64,000 bases of DNA from Sulfurospirillum deleyianum DSM 6946. GTDB lineage: Bacteria > Campylobacterota > Campylobacteria > Campylobacterales > Sulfurospirillaceae. The stretch spans positions 372,001 to 436,000 of the forward strand of contig NC_013512.1 in assembly GCF_000024885.1 (NCBI RefSeq). Reading direction: 5' to 3'. The translations under genes and the position numbers were made by a program. The notes under the pieces are model-generated. The model had not been told where the DNA came from. It saw only the letters and a program-made list of their open reading frames with translations, and did not search any database. Positions 54,502 through 63,413 of this stretch are shown here, in pieces; positions within the stretch are counted from its first letter, which is position 1, and the number at the start of each line of letters is the position of its first letter.

Positions 54502-55845
54502 TTACTCGTTCATAATAGAGAGTAACTCTTCGTTATCTTTGGTTTTAAGCATTTTTGCATACAAGAATTTCAAGGCTTCGATATCTTCCATTTGGTTAAT
54601 AGCACTACGCAGTGCCCAAACTTTTTGAAGCGTATCAGGGCTTAAAAGAAGCTCTTCTTTTCTCGTTCCTGATTTCATAATATTAACAGCAGGATAGATT
54701 CTTCTATCAGAGATATTTCTATCTAAGACAATTTCACTGTTACCTGTACCTTTAAACTCTTCGAAGATAACCTCGTCCATACGACTGCCTGTCTCAATCA
54801 GTGCGGTTGAGATAATGGTCAAACTTCCGCCATCTTCAATGTTTCTAGCCGCTCCAAAGAAACGTTTTGGTTTGTGAAGAGCGTTGGCATCCACACCACC
54901 ACTTAACACTTTACCGCTTGAAGGGGTGACGGTATTGTACGCACGGGCAAGTCTGGTGATAGAATCGAGCAAGATAATAACATCTTTACCCATCTCCACA
55001 CGGCGTTTTGCTTTTTCAATGACAAGGTTTGCCACACGTACATGATTTGATGCTGGCATATCAAAGGTAGAGCTATACACTTCTCCTTGAACGCAGCGTT
55101 GCATATCGGTTACCTCTTCAGGTCTTTCATCCACAAGAAGGACAATGAGTTCTGCTTCGGGGTGATTGCGTGCGATACCGTGTGCTAACTCTTTCATCAG
55201 CTCTGTTTTACCGCTACGTGGTGGTGCTACGATAAGCCCACGCTGACCTTTGCCCAATGGGGTGAAGAGGTCTAACACACGTCCTGTGATTTTCATTGGG
55301 TCGTATTCGAGTTTAATTTTTTCAGTCGGATAAAGTGGCGTTAGGTTTTCAAAAAGAGGACGTTTTTTGCTCTCGGCTAAAGGTAAATAGTTAATTGCTT
55401 CAATTTTTAAAAGCGCATAGTAACGCTCTTGATCTTTTGGGGGACGTACCTGACCTGTGACGATGTCACCTGTACGAAGTGCAAATTTTTTCACTTGGGT
55501 GCTACTGACATAGGCATCATTCGCGCTGTCTGAAAAGTTAGCATCGGTGGCACGTAAAAAGCCATAGCCTTCACCCGCAATCTCTAAAATACCTGTAAAA
55601 AGGATGAACCCGCCTTGATTGACTTGGGATTTTAAAATTTCAAACATCAAATCTTGACGTTTGAGCTCATTTGGATTTTCAATGCCAAGTTCAGTGGCGA
55701 TTTCTAAGAGTTTTTCTAAGGGAATGGTTCTTAGATTTTCAATTTTATAGCCATCTACTGGAACATGCGTTCGTGATTTGGTGTAGTGGGTAGGTTTGCT
55801 TTGTGCAGGGGTTTGGGTATTTGAGGTTGGAGTATTTCCGCTCAT
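54502..55845 (-). CDS. rho: Transcription termination factor Rho
   Basis: Rho is the hexameric RNA helicase that ends transcription of untranslated RNA. The 447-residue protein has an N-terminal variable extension ([20 protein letters not shown]), the cold-shock-like RNA-binding domain ([23 protein letters not shown]), Walker [12 protein letters not shown] (about 205-215), Walker [17 protein letters not shown], and Q/R-loop residues. AGAAGG precedes the ATG. The upstream gap of about 230 bp (to uppS) is long enough for an autoregulatory leader. Confidence 0.96.
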   Translation of the reverse strand: MSGNTPTSNTQTPAQSKPTHYTKSRTHVPVDGYKIENLRTIPLEKLLEIATELGIENPNELKRQDLMFEILKSQVNQGGFILFTGILEIAGEGYGFLRATDANFSDSANDAYVSSTQVKKFALRTGDIVTGQVRPPKDQERYYALLKIEAINYLPLAESKKRPLFENLTPLYPTEKIKLEYDPMKITGRVLDLFTPLGKGQRGLIVAPPRSGKTELMKELAHGIARNHPEAELIVLLVDERPEEVTDMQRCVQGEVYSSTFDMPASNHVRVANLVIEKAKRRVEMGKDVIILLDSITRLARAYNTVTPSSGKVLSGGVDANALHKPKRFFGAARNIEDGGSLTIISTALIETGSRMDEVIFEEFKGTGNSEIVLDRNISDRRIYPAVNIMKSGTRKEELLLSPDTLQKVWALRSAINQMEDIEALKFLYAKMLKTKDNEELLSIMNE

Positions 55846-56076
55846 TGTGCCTTCTTTGTTGTGATGTATTCATTCATGAAGCTAGAGTCTCTGATAGGAT
55901 GGAAAAATCCCAAAGTGATAGAGTAACTCGAGTCGATTTTTTATGAGACTACTTTGTGAGAATTCTAAAAGTAGTAATGGCGTAATTTTAGTCAAAGCAA
56001 GACATTTTGTCAAGTAAAGATAAAGCCAAAGAGGATAAAATGAGCGCATTAAAAATTGGATAGAAGAAGTAGAAGC
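55846..56076. other. Divergent gap between rho and uppS
   Basis: 231 bp with a possible rho -10 region on the minus strand (TAAAAT-like with TTGACT upstream) and a TAAAAT box for uppS at 56036-56041. A 7-codon open frame (56040-56063) has a good ribosome site (GAGGATAAAATG) just before uppS. No larger gene or RNA is recognised. Confidence 0.35.
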
Positions 56077-56763
56077 ATGAATGATTTGGTACATTTAGCG
56101 ATGATTATGGATGGCAATGGAAGATGGGCAAAAAGGCAAGGTAAAGAGCGCTCTTTTGGGCATAAAGAGGGAGCAAAAAAAGTCAGAGAAATCACCAAAT
56201 ACGCTTCAAAAATGGGCATTAAGTATTTAACGTTATATGCGTTTAGCACTGAAAATTGGAATCGACCCAAAGCAGAAGTTGCTGTTCTTATGAAACTCCT
56301 CTCTAAATACCTTCACAGTGAAATTCCCACCCTTTTAGAAAATAATATTCGTTTTGATGTGATTGGAGATATGAGTAAATTTTCAACGACCTTGCAACAA
56401 GAAATTGTTTACGCCAAAGAGCAAACAGCGCATTGTACGGGGCTTACGCAAGTACTGGCGATCAATTACGGAGCACACGATGAAATTCTTCGAGCCATTC
56501 AAAAATCTTTACATGTAAACGGTGAAATCACCAAAGAGATACTTGAGTCTCATCTTGATACGGCGGGGATGCCTCCTGTGGATTTGCTCATTCGAACAGG
56601 TGGGGATGGACGTCTTTCAAACTTTTTATTATGGCAAGTTGCCTATGCGGAGCTTTTTTTTAGTAAAACGCTGTGGCCTGATTTTTCAGTGGGAGAGTTA
56701 GAAACGATTGTTTCTGAGTACACTCAAAGAGAAAGACGTTTTGGTGCGGTTATTGAAGAGTAA
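56077..56763 (+). CDS. uppS: Undecaprenyl pyrophosphate synthase
   Basis: UppS adds eight isoprene units in cis to farnesyl pyrophosphate to make the carrier lipid of cell-wall synthesis. The 228-residue protein has LAMIMDGNGRWAK (catalytic Asp), the GHKEGAKK region, TLYAFSTENWNRP, and RTGGDGRLSNFLLWQVAYAEL near the C-terminus. ATG 56077 is chosen (GAAGAAGTAGAAG upstream); an in-frame TTG 21 nt earlier is less likely. A TTACATGTAA copy at 56509 is read as Leu-His-Val. Confidence 0.94.
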   Translation: MNDLVHLAMIMDGNGRWAKRQGKERSFGHKEGAKKVREITKYASKMGIKYLTLYAFSTENWNRPKAEVAVLMKLLSKYLHSEIPTLLENNIRFDVIGDMSKFSTTLQQEIVYAKEQTAHCTGLTQVLAINYGAHDEILRAIQKSLHVNGEITKEILESHLDTAGMPPVDLLIRTGGDGRLSNFLLWQVAYAELFFSKTLWPDFSVGELETIVSEYTQRERRFGAVIEE

Positions 56764-56805
56764 GCAAAGCGTCAAAAGGGTTTAAAAAGCTTTACATGTA
56801 AAAGT

Positions 56806-56827
56806 GAAGAAGGCAAATGCCTTCTTC
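56806..56827. terminator. Stem-loop between uppS and dctM
   Basis: GAAGAAGGC and GCCTTCTTC form a 9-bp stem with loop AAAT between the convergent genes. A TTACATGTAA copy (56792-56801) lies directly before it. T tracts are weak on both sides. Confidence 0.6.
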
Positions 56828-56845
56828 GTGTTGTAAATGGGAAGA

Positions 56846-58129
56846 TTAGATACCAAACATTAACTGTGGTAACCACAAAGAGATGATAGGTATATACGTA
56901 ATAATAATAAGTCCTACAAATAAAACAGCAACCCACGGAAGGGATGCCACAACGACCTCTTTGAGACTCAGCCCCGTCATACCTGCTGCCACAAAGAGAT
57001 TCAGTCCAACAGGCGGGGTAATCATACCAATTTCCATGTTGACGACCATGATAACACCAAAGTGAATTGGGTCAATACCGAGTGCTAAAACCAATGGCAA
57101 TAGAAGTGGTACGGTAATCATAACAATGGAACTAGGCTCCATAAATTGTCCCATCAAAAGGAGCAAGATATTGACAATAACCAAGAACATAATCGGTCCA
57201 ACATTGGCATTCATAATCATTTGCGTGATTTGCTGAGGAATCGTCTCATCGGTTAAAAAGTGCGCAAAAATCATCGCATTGGCGATAACAAAGAAAATCA
57301 TTGAGCTTGTTAGTGCCGCTTCGATGATAATAGGATAGACATCTTTAAGTTTCAAATCTTTATAAACAAAGACAGAGACGACAAAAGCATACACCGCACT
57401 CACCGCACCCGCTTCGGTTGGGGTAAAGAGACCACCGTAAATTCCGCCGATAACCACAACAATGAGCATCAATGCCCAAAATGCCTCTTTAAACTTTTTC
57501 AAACGAACTTTAAATGGAGCAGGTTCTTGTCTTTTGAAGCCTAAGCGTACCGCACCTACATAGGTCAGTGCCATAAGCATAAAGCCTATAAGAAGACCCG
57601 GAATAACACCTGCCATAAAGAGTTTACCAATGGAAAGGTCTGCGGTGACACCATACACGATAAAAACGATAGATGGTGGAATCAAAATACCCAAACTTCC
57701 TGATGTTGCAATCGTACCAATCGCATAACCTCTAGGATACCCCGCTTCTTTAATCGCTGAAAACATTACAGAACCAATCGCCGCAACGGTTGCGGGTGAG
57801 CTTCCACTCACGGCTGCAAAAATCATTGATGCAAAAATCGCCGAAATAGGCAGACCACCAGGAAGGTGTCCTACGATGGATTGCGCAAAATCAATAATAC
57901 GCTTCGCCGCACCACCTTTAGAGAGAAAAGAACCCGCTAAAATAAACATAGGAATCGCCATCAACGTATATTTATTGAGACCATCAAACACATGTGAGGT
58001 AATGCCCATTAAGTCCATGTCGGTAAAAAAGAAAGCCGTAATCAGTGTACTCGCACCCAAAGAGACAGATACGGGAACACCTAGGAACATGAGAAGAAAG
58101 AGCAATCCAAATATACTAAGCATTAACAT
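56846..58129 (-). CDS. dctM: TRAP transporter large permease DctM
   Basis: DctM is the large membrane subunit that moves substrate with sodium across the inner membrane in a tripartite (TRAP) transporter for C4-dicarboxylates. The 427-residue protein has about 12 membrane segments and the family motifs PMFILAGSFLSKGGAAKRIIDFA, ASMIFAAVSGSSPATVAAIGSVM, GTLGILIPPS-type GSLGILIPPSIVFIVYG and the ending of the same kind (EIGMITPPVGLNLFVAAGM). The start overlaps dctQ by 14 nt. Fumarate taken up this way would feed the fumarate reductase encoded at 6.6-10 kb; this link is inferred. Confidence 0.93.
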   Translation of the reverse strand: MLMLSIFGLLFLLMFLGVPVSVSLGASTLITAFFFTDMDLMGITSHVFDGLNKYTLMAIPMFILAGSFLSKGGAAKRIIDFAQSIVGHLPGGLPISAIFASMIFAAVSGSSPATVAAIGSVMFSAIKEAGYPRGYAIGTIATSGSLGILIPPSIVFIVYGVTADLSIGKLFMAGVIPGLLIGFMLMALTYVGAVRLGFKRQEPAPFKVRLKKFKEAFWALMLIVVVIGGIYGGLFTPTEAGAVSAVYAFVVSVFVYKDLKLKDVYPIIIEAALTSSMIFFVIANAMIFAHFLTDETIPQQITQMIMNANVGPIMFLVIVNILLLLMGQFMEPSSIVMITVPLLLPLVLALGIDPIHFGVIMVVNMEIGMITPPVGLNLFVAAGMTGLSLKEVVVASLPWVAVLFVGLIIITYIPIISLWLPQLMFGI

Positions 58130-58679
58130 CTTTAACTCCTCTAATTTCCAATGAATCTTTAATCGCTTCTAATTCGTGGTTCACCACAACATTGTTTGCG
58201 TTCATCTCTGCGACTTCAAACACTTTTTCGCCTGCTCGAAAAGAAGCTCCGACAAAGGCTAAAGGAAGTACTAAATGTGGAATCCACATCGGTACACCAA
58301 GGTCGATACTCATTTCACCAAAATCCATCATCATCAGGGTTAATTCATACCCCAAATATGCCATCAGGCCTAAGTACAAACAGCTAAAGAGATGCGCAGC
58401 CATTAAAATGACTTTTGCCATCATCGGTGGTAATTTTTCTAAAAGCATGGTCACAGAAATGTGCACACCTTTTTTAAAACCATAGGCCGCACCAAAAAGT
58501 GCTGACCACATAAATAAATAGTTGGTAAGCTCTCCTGCCCAAGTCAAGCTCATTTCAAAAAAATAACGTAAAACGACGTTAACAAAAGCGAGTAAAACAC
58601 CTAGTGTAATACCAAAAACAGCAACATTTTTATTGAGTGCCATAACCCCTAAATCGAGGATTGTAAAATACTTTCTCAT
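58116..58679 (-). CDS. dctQ: TRAP transporter small permease DctQ
   Basis: DctQ is the small membrane subunit of the TRAP transporter (187 residues, four membrane segments). GVLLAFVNVVLRYFFEMSLTWAGELTNYLFMWSALFGAAYGFKKGVHI-type sequence (about 28-75) with the conserved RY..... WaeEl......w....G pattern marks the family. Overlaps dctM. It lies after a strong intergenic hairpin, so it is probably made at a lower level than DctP. Confidence 0.92.
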   Translation of the reverse strand: MRKYFTILDLGVMALNKNVAVFGITLGVLLAFVNVVLRYFFEMSLTWAGELTNYLFMWSALFGAAYGFKKGVHISVTMLLEKLPPMMAKVILMAAHLFSCLYLGLMAYLGYELTLMMMDFGEMSIDLGVPMWIPHLVLPLAFVGASFRAGEKVFEVAEMNANNVVVNHELEAIKDSLEIRGVKDVNA

Positions 58680-58730
58680 CTTTTTTTCTTCTTCATTGTA
58701 TTTTTACATGTAATCACTATTAAAGCCTTA

Positions 58731-58762
58731 AAAGGCTCTTTGGTTTTTTCCAAAGAGCCTTT
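58731..58762 (-). terminator. Intercistronic hairpin between dctP and dctQ
   Basis: AAAGGCTCTTTGG and CCAAAGAGCCTTT are perfect 13-bp arms around a T6 loop (A6 on the transcript). It lies directly after the dctP stop. Such hairpins cut read-through and stabilise the upstream mRNA, so the binding protein is made in excess over the permease. Confidence 0.8.
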
Positions 58763-58770
58763 GGCTCACC

Positions 58771-59760
58771 TTACTTAACGGCTTGAACTTTTTTGATGAG
58801 GTCTTCGCCAATGGTTTTATAAAACTGTGGATAAATCGCTTCCATCGCTTTTTGCCATGCAGCTTTTTGCTCAGGAGTGAGGGTGTGGATTTTGAGGTTT
58901 CCAGACGCTTTGGCATACTCACTGATTTTTGCGAGCATATCTTCATCATCAAGAGCCGCTTCTTTTCGCTCATACTCAGTAGCTTCTTTCATCGCTTGAA
59001 GAACCATTGGTTTCAAGTCTTTTGGAAATTTTTTCCAAAAACTCTCACTCATAATAACCAAATAGCCTAAGTAGCCGTGATTTGAAAGGGTAAGGTCTGT
59101 TTGAACTTCATTAAATTTTTTGGTGTAGAAGTTTGAAAGTGGGTTCTCCGCACCATCAACGACACCTTGTTGAAGGGCTGAATAAACCTCTGAAAATGGT
59201 AAAACTTGAGGATTTGCGCCTACGGCTTTAAACTGTGCTTCCAAAACGTGTGAACTCATGATTCTAAATTTTTGACCTGCTGCATCTTCAGGAAGAAGAA
59301 TTGGTTTTTTGTTAGAAGAGAGGTGTTTGAATCCTGCATCCCAGTAGTCAAGTGCTACAAAGCCTTTTTTACTTACTTTGTCTTTGAGGATTTGACCTAC
59401 TTCACCATCTAAGACTTTATAGAGATGGTCTTTGTCTCTAAAGATGAACGGTAAATCGAAAAGTTGCATCTCAGGAACGAGGCTGGTAAATTTAGAGAAG
59501 CTGGGCATTGCGATATGTGCATTGCCGAGTTTTAAGGCTTTCATCTCTTCGCCATCACCATAAAGCTGAGAGTTTGGAAATACAATGACTTCCACTTTAC
59601 CATTGGTGAGCTCACCCACTCTTTTTGCAAAGAAATCAGCACCTTTACCTTTTGGGGTATTGGGACTTACCACGTGGGTCACTTTAATGGTATATTCTGC
59701 TGCAATCGCAGATGAAACAAGAAGCGTTGCCGCTGCCATCACTTTAAGAAACTTCGTCAT
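58771..59760 (-). CDS. dctP: TRAP transporter periplasmic binding protein DctP
   Basis: DctP is the periplasmic C4-dicarboxylate binding protein that delivers substrate to DctQM. The 329-residue protein has a signal peptide (MTKFLKVMAAATLLVSSAIAA) and the family features TPKGKGADFFAKRVGELTNGKVEVIVFPNSQLYGD, MQLFDLPFIFRD, the carboxylate-binding Arg in KFRIMSSHVLEAQFKAVGANP and the VDGAENPLSNFYTKKF signature. First gene of dctPQM, controlled by the divergent two-component system next door. Confidence 0.94.
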   Translation of the reverse strand: MTKFLKVMAAATLLVSSAIAAEYTIKVTHVVSPNTPKGKGADFFAKRVGELTNGKVEVIVFPNSQLYGDGEEMKALKLGNAHIAMPSFSKFTSLVPEMQLFDLPFIFRDKDHLYKVLDGEVGQILKDKVSKKGFVALDYWDAGFKHLSSNKKPILLPEDAAGQKFRIMSSHVLEAQFKAVGANPQVLPFSEVYSALQQGVVDGAENPLSNFYTKKFNEVQTDLTLSNHGYLGYLVIMSESFWKKFPKDLKPMVLQAMKEATEYERKEAALDDEDMLAKISEYAKASGNLKIHTLTPEQKAAWQKAMEAIYPQFYKTIGEDLIKKVQAVK

Positions 59761-59794
59761 GTCTGACTCCTTTTTAGTATTATTTCTAAAGGCG

Positions 59795-59800
59795 ATTATA
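59795..59800 (-). promoter_or_regulatory. -10 box for dctPQM
   Basis: TATAAT on the minus strand in CGCCTATAATCGCC, 35 nt before the dctP ATG. A TTACATGTAA copy (59830-59839) and the direct repeats at 59876-59938 lie further upstream. Confidence 0.5.
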
Positions 59801-59875
59801 GGCGATAATTATGTCAAAGTTATGTATGTTTACATGTAAAGAGTCAAACACTCCTCAATAAACATTCTTCGGTTT

Positions 59876-59938
59876 CAATTTGTAACAAAAATAGACAAAA
59901 TTAAAGTTTATTTAGAAAATCATGTTACAATTTGTAAC
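59876..59938. promoter_or_regulatory. Direct repeat CAATTTGTAAC, likely regulator sites
   Basis: Two copies of CAATTTGTAAC (59876-59886 and 59928-59938) are exactly 52 bp apart, about five DNA turns. The second is part of a 15-bp palindrome GTTACAATTTGTAAC (59924-59938) that spans the stop of the response-regulator gene. They are good candidates for binding by that regulator upstream of dctP. Inference from position and symmetry. Confidence 0.5.
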
Positions 59939-60599
59939 CAATACCTTGAATATTCTTTAAAACTCCCTCTGGTAACTTCTTTCTTAAATTTTTTATCATT
60001 AAACGAAGAGCATTCAAGCTCATATACTCACCTTCCCACAACTTCTCCTCTATCTCTGCATAGGTAATGATAGAATCTTTTTGTAAAAGAAGTTCAATAA
60101 ACTTAGCTTCTTTTTTCGTTAATTCATACATATCAGCACCGTGCGTAACACTTTTTTGTAAAATATCATAAAACCAATCAGCCGCTAAGGCTTTTAAATG
60201 TTCTTTTTCACTCGCTTGTAAAAATTTTTCCAAAGCATCAAAAAGTTTAGGTTCGGTAATGGGTTTTACAATGTAACGAAGCAAAGAGAGTTCAATAGCT
60301 TCAAGCATAAAATCCACTTCCGTGTAAGCGGTAATAATAATAATCTGCGCATGTGCATCGTTTTGACGAATCTTTTTGACCAACTCAATGCCACTTAAGC
60401 GAGGCATTTTAATATCGGTAATGACCAAATCAGGTTTGTGTTCTTCAAAGAGGCGATAGGCTTCCTCTCCATCGTGGGCAAGATAGACATCTTTAAAGAG
60501 TAAACCTAGAAGCTCATAGACGTTTTTTCGCACACCTGCTTCATCCTCAGCGTATAAAACACGGTAATTTGCTAATTTTTTAAGCATCTTTTCATTCAT
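59925..60599 (-). CDS. OmpR-family response regulator of the dct system
   Basis: This 224-residue regulator has an N-terminal receiver domain (VLYAEDEAGVRK acidic pair; phosphorylated Asp in PDLVITDIKMPR near residue 60; conserved Thr in IIITAYTE; Lys in YIVKPIT) and a C-terminal winged helix (LTKKEAKFIELLLQKDSIITYAEIEEKLW, ending GIGYKL). It lies between dctP and a divergent histidine kinase, so it probably controls C4-dicarboxylate uptake. This arrangement is of DctSR type, though E. coli-like DctR has a different output domain. Confidence 0.88.
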   Translation of the reverse strand: MNEKMLKKLANYRVLYAEDEAGVRKNVYELLGLLFKDVYLAHDGEEAYRLFEEHKPDLVITDIKMPRLSGIELVKKIRQNDAHAQIIIITAYTEVDFMLEAIELSLLRYIVKPITEPKLFDALEKFLQASEKEHLKALAADWFYDILQKSVTHGADMYELTKKEAKFIELLLQKDSIITYAEIEEKLWEGEYMSLNALRLMIKNLRKKLPEGVLKNIQGIGYKL

Positions 60600-60675
60600 A
60601 TCAACCCTTTACATTTAAAGAAAGAATGACTATGATTCTTCCTCATTATTATAGCAGTCTCAAGCGGAGTTGTTT

Positions 60676-62274
60676 GTGAAAATCATCAAAGAAAGTAATA
60701 TCTCAAATATTATTATCGTCAGTACTATTTTTATCATCAGTTCATTAATGCTCTTTAATGGGTACTTTTTTATCACGAAACAGTATGAGATTTTGGATGC
60801 GCATATCGAAGATACCAAAAAAACATTTGTGGAAAACAAACGTAATCTTCTTAAACGAGAAGTGGATGCGATTATTGAGTTTATTCAGTTTAAAAAAAGT
60901 ACGTTTCCTATCTCTTCAAGGAGTGAAGAGAAAAAACTGAAAGAAGAGGTGTATGCGTGGATTCGTCATATTCGCTATGGTGGACAAGAACATAATTATA
61001 TCTTTGTCTATCAGGTAGAAAATATAAAAGGGGGTGAACAGTTTGCAAAAATGCTTATTAACCCCAATCGTCCCGATTTGGAAGGGCAATACATTTCAGA
61101 TAGTTATACCGATGAAAATGGTAAAGCCTTTCGTAAAATCTTTTTGCAAGATATCCACGAGAAAGGGTTTTCATTTGTAGAGTATTTGTATAAAAAGCCT
61201 GAAAGCGGTGAGATTCGTCCTAAAGTTTCCTATTTTAAACTGTATAAAGCATGGAATCTCATTATCGCAGCGGGGGTTTATACGGATGACATTGATGAAG
61301 AGATTGCACTTGCGAAGGCAACGTTTAAACAAAAAATGAATTTAGAGATTACCTCTGCGATTATTATTTTCTTACTCTTTGCACTTATTGCCAACGCATT
61401 TGCGGTGATGCTAGGTAAACAAATCGAGCGTTTTTTAAACAGTTACCATGCGCAAGTGCAGCAAAAAACATGGGAGCTTGAAAATCTCAATAAAACCCTA
61501 GAGAGTCGAGTGAGCGAGGAGATTAAAAAAAGCAGAGAACACGAACAGCTTTTGATTCAAAAAGCAAAATTTATCGCTTTAGGAGAGATGATTAGCAATA
61601 TAGCGCATCAATGGCGACAGCCCCTTTCCCAACTCTCCGCACTGCTCATCACCCTTAAATTAAAATATACCATGCGTACGCTTGACCAACAGAGTATGGA
61701 TACCAAATGTTCAGAAGCGGAGACGATTGTCGAGTATATGTCACATACGATTGATGATTTTCGTAATTTTTTCATGCCCAATAAAGACCAAAAAGCATTT
61801 AGTATTAAACAATCCGTTGAGGAAGTTTTACGGATTATTGGAAAATCCATCACCAATCAGCACATTACGATTGAAGTGAATATTGAAGAGGATGCTTTTA
61901 TTTTGGGGTATAAAAGCGAGTATGAACAAGTGCTGCTTAATTTGCTCTCCAACGCCAAAGATGCCATTATTTCCTCGGGAAATAAAAAGGGGAAAATCAT
62001 CATTACCCTTGAAAATCATGCGAAGAGTACGCAGTTGGTTGTAAAAGATAATGGAGGTGGCATTACGATTCGACCGATAGAGAAGATTTTCGAGCCTTAC
62101 GTGAGTACCAAAGAGCAAAATGAGGGGACAGGCATTGGACTTTATATGGCAAAATTGATTATTGAGAAGAGCATGAAAGGAAGACTAGAAGCTCGAAATG
62201 AAAAGGATGGGGCTGTTTTTATTGTAGAAGTTGAGAAAGGCTTCAAAGAGGCGCTTGGCGGGACACCTCTTTGA
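60676..62274 (+). CDS. Cache-domain sensor histidine kinase of the dct system
   Basis: This is a membrane histidine kinase of 532 residues. Order: membrane segment (about 12-32), periplasmic single Cache domain (about 35-225, with EHNYIFVYQVENIKGGEQF, NPNRPDLEGQY and WNLIIAAGVYTDDIDEEI), membrane segment (about 232-252), coiled coil, H-box MISNIAHQWRQPLSQLSALL (His near 309), and HATPase motifs NLLSNAKDAI, VKDNGGGI and GTGIGLYMAKLIIEKS. GTG 60676 is preferred, since GGAG lies 6 nt before. The Cache domain may bind a C4-dicarboxylate directly. Divergent from its likely partner regulator. Confidence 0.88.
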   Translation: MKIIKESNISNIIIVSTIFIISSLMLFNGYFFITKQYEILDAHIEDTKKTFVENKRNLLKREVDAIIEFIQFKKSTFPISSRSEEKKLKEEVYAWIRHIRYGGQEHNYIFVYQVENIKGGEQFAKMLINPNRPDLEGQYISDSYTDENGKAFRKIFLQDIHEKGFSFVEYLYKKPESGEIRPKVSYFKLYKAWNLIIAAGVYTDDIDEEIALAKATFKQKMNLEITSAIIIFLLFALIANAFAVMLGKQIERFLNSYHAQVQQKTWELENLNKTLESRVSEEIKKSREHEQLLIQKAKFIALGEMISNIAHQWRQPLSQLSALLITLKLKYTMRTLDQQSMDTKCSEAETIVEYMSHTIDDFRNFFMPNKDQKAFSIKQSVEEVLRIIGKSITNQHITIEVNIEEDAFILGYKSEYEQVLLNLLSNAKDAIISSGNKKGKIIITLENHAKSTQLVVKDNGGGITIRPIEKIFEPYVSTKEQNEGTGIGLYMAKLIIEKSMKGRLEARNEKDGAVFIVEVEKGFKEALGGTPL

Positions 62275-62342
62275 AAATAAGAAGAAAATATGAAATTCGC
62301 TTCTGGAAGTATAGAAACACAAAGTAAACGATCGGTTAACAA

Positions 62343-62849
62343 TCAGTTGAGGCGGATAGACTCTTCTTGTGGCACACTTAAAACTTGATGGGCTTTGTCT
62401 CGTTTACCTGCTGAGGCAGGTTCATGCGCTTTTTTCTTTTTGGTATAGACGGGAGAGGGTGCGATTTTGCCATTTTTAAAATAGGCAGCCTTAATTACGA
62501 ACATTTCAGAGACACGCATACCATCAAAAGAGGCATAGACTAAGTCGCCTTCATTGGCAAGAACCGATTTGTGGTTAAAGTTGACATACGGCAATTTGCC
62601 ATTGGTGGTTTCAATGCCATCAATCTCATAATTCCATCCCTCGCCATTGCCTGTTTGTTTGAGTGAGAGAATCACCCCTTTTATGTAGTTTTTTCCTACG
62701 AGGTTTGAAAGTTTGGGATTGGTGTTTGTTTTTTGATTAGAAACATTTTTTGTGTTAATCTCAGGGGCAGGTGTCTTGGGTTGTGTGGTACAACCTTGCA
62801 TAAAGAGCAGTAAAAATGTTACACAAAGAGACGATATAGTCTTTATCAA
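62343..62849 (-). CDS. Lipoprotein of unknown function
   Basis: This 168-residue lipoprotein has a signal peptide (MIKTISSLCVTFLLLFMQG) and lipobox MQGC at about residue 20. A disordered linker rich in Pro/Asn/Lys is followed by a compact domain (about 50-125, with KNYIKGVILSLKQTG, GWNYEIDGIETTNGKLPYVNFNHKSVLANEGDLVYASFDGMRVSEMF) that looks like an OB-type beta barrel, and a Lys-rich tail. I do not recognise the family. It lies between the dct kinase and ssrA. Confidence 0.75.
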   Translation of the reverse strand: MIKTISSLCVTFLLLFMQGCTTQPKTPAPEINTKNVSNQKTNTNPKLSNLVGKNYIKGVILSLKQTGNGEGWNYEIDGIETTNGKLPYVNFNHKSVLANEGDLVYASFDGMRVSEMFVIKAAYFKNGKIAPSPVYTKKKKAHEPASAGKRDKAHQVLSVPQEESIRLN

Positions 62850-62903
62850 AGGGTATCCTTTTATATTTTTTGCGATTATAGCAAAAAAGTCGTTTTATTA
62901 TGG

Positions 62904-62909
62904 TAAAAT
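62904..62909 (+). promoter_or_regulatory. -10 box for ssrA
   Basis: TAAAAT preceded by TATGG, about 15 nt before the mature tmRNA 5' end. Confidence 0.45.
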
Positions 62910-62923
62910 TGCGTTCCTTCGAT

Positions 62924-63301
62924 GGGGCTGACATGGCTTCGACAGGAGTAGTTTTAGCTTATGGCTGCATGTCGGGAGTGAGGGTCTTCCGTTACACAAC
63001 CTTCAAACAATAACTGCTAACAACAGTAACTATCGTCCTGCTTACGCGCTAGCTGCGTAAGTTTAACAAATAATGGACTGCTCTCCCCTTTGATGCTATC
63101 TTAGGAGGTCTTGGAGAGTATCATAGATTTGATAGCTATATTACATGAACGCCTTTACATGTAATGAAGTTAAAGGCTCGTTTTGCGTAGTTTTCTGATT
63201 GTTGTACGAAGCAAAATTAAACACTATCAACAATATCTAAGCATGTAGACGTCATAGGTGGCTATTTTTGGACTGGGGTTCAATCCCCCACAGCTCCACC
63301 A
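62924..63301 (+). ncRNA. ssrA: Transfer-messenger RNA (tmRNA)
   Basis: tmRNA rescues stalled ribosomes: it acts first as tRNA-Ala, then as mRNA for a degradation tag. The 5' end GGGGCTGACATGG pairs with the 3' end CAGCTCCACCA; GACTGGGGTTCAATCCCC forms the T arm. The resume codon GCT (63016) opens the tag ANNSNYRPAYALAA, ending at TAA 63058-63060; the ...YALAA end is typical and the tag resembles those of Campylobacter and Helicobacter. The 3' CCA is encoded. Unusually, a TTACATGTAA copy (63155-63164) lies in the pseudoknot part, where GCCTTTA (63151-63157) can pair with TAAAGGC (63171-63177). Confidence 0.96.
63016..63060 (+). other. tmRNA tag-peptide frame
   Basis: The internal frame of ssrA that encodes the 14-residue tag ANNSNYRPAYALAA and a TAA. 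It is translated only by trans-translation after the first Ala carried by the tRNA-like part. Confidence 0.92.
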
Positions 63302-63337
63302 TGAAAGAAATCTCAACCAATCTTAAATGATGCAAAG

Positions 63338-63357
63338 AATCCCTTTAAATAGGGATT
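63338..63357 (+). terminator. Terminator of ssrA
   Basis: AATCCCT and AGGGATT form a 7-bp stem with loop TTAAAT, followed by TTTT. It lies 37 nt after the tmRNA CCA end. Confidence 0.7.
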
Positions 63358-63413
63358 TTAAAGCATATTCTAATCTCATTTAGTTTAAAATACTCTCAAT
63401 AAATCCCATCCTT

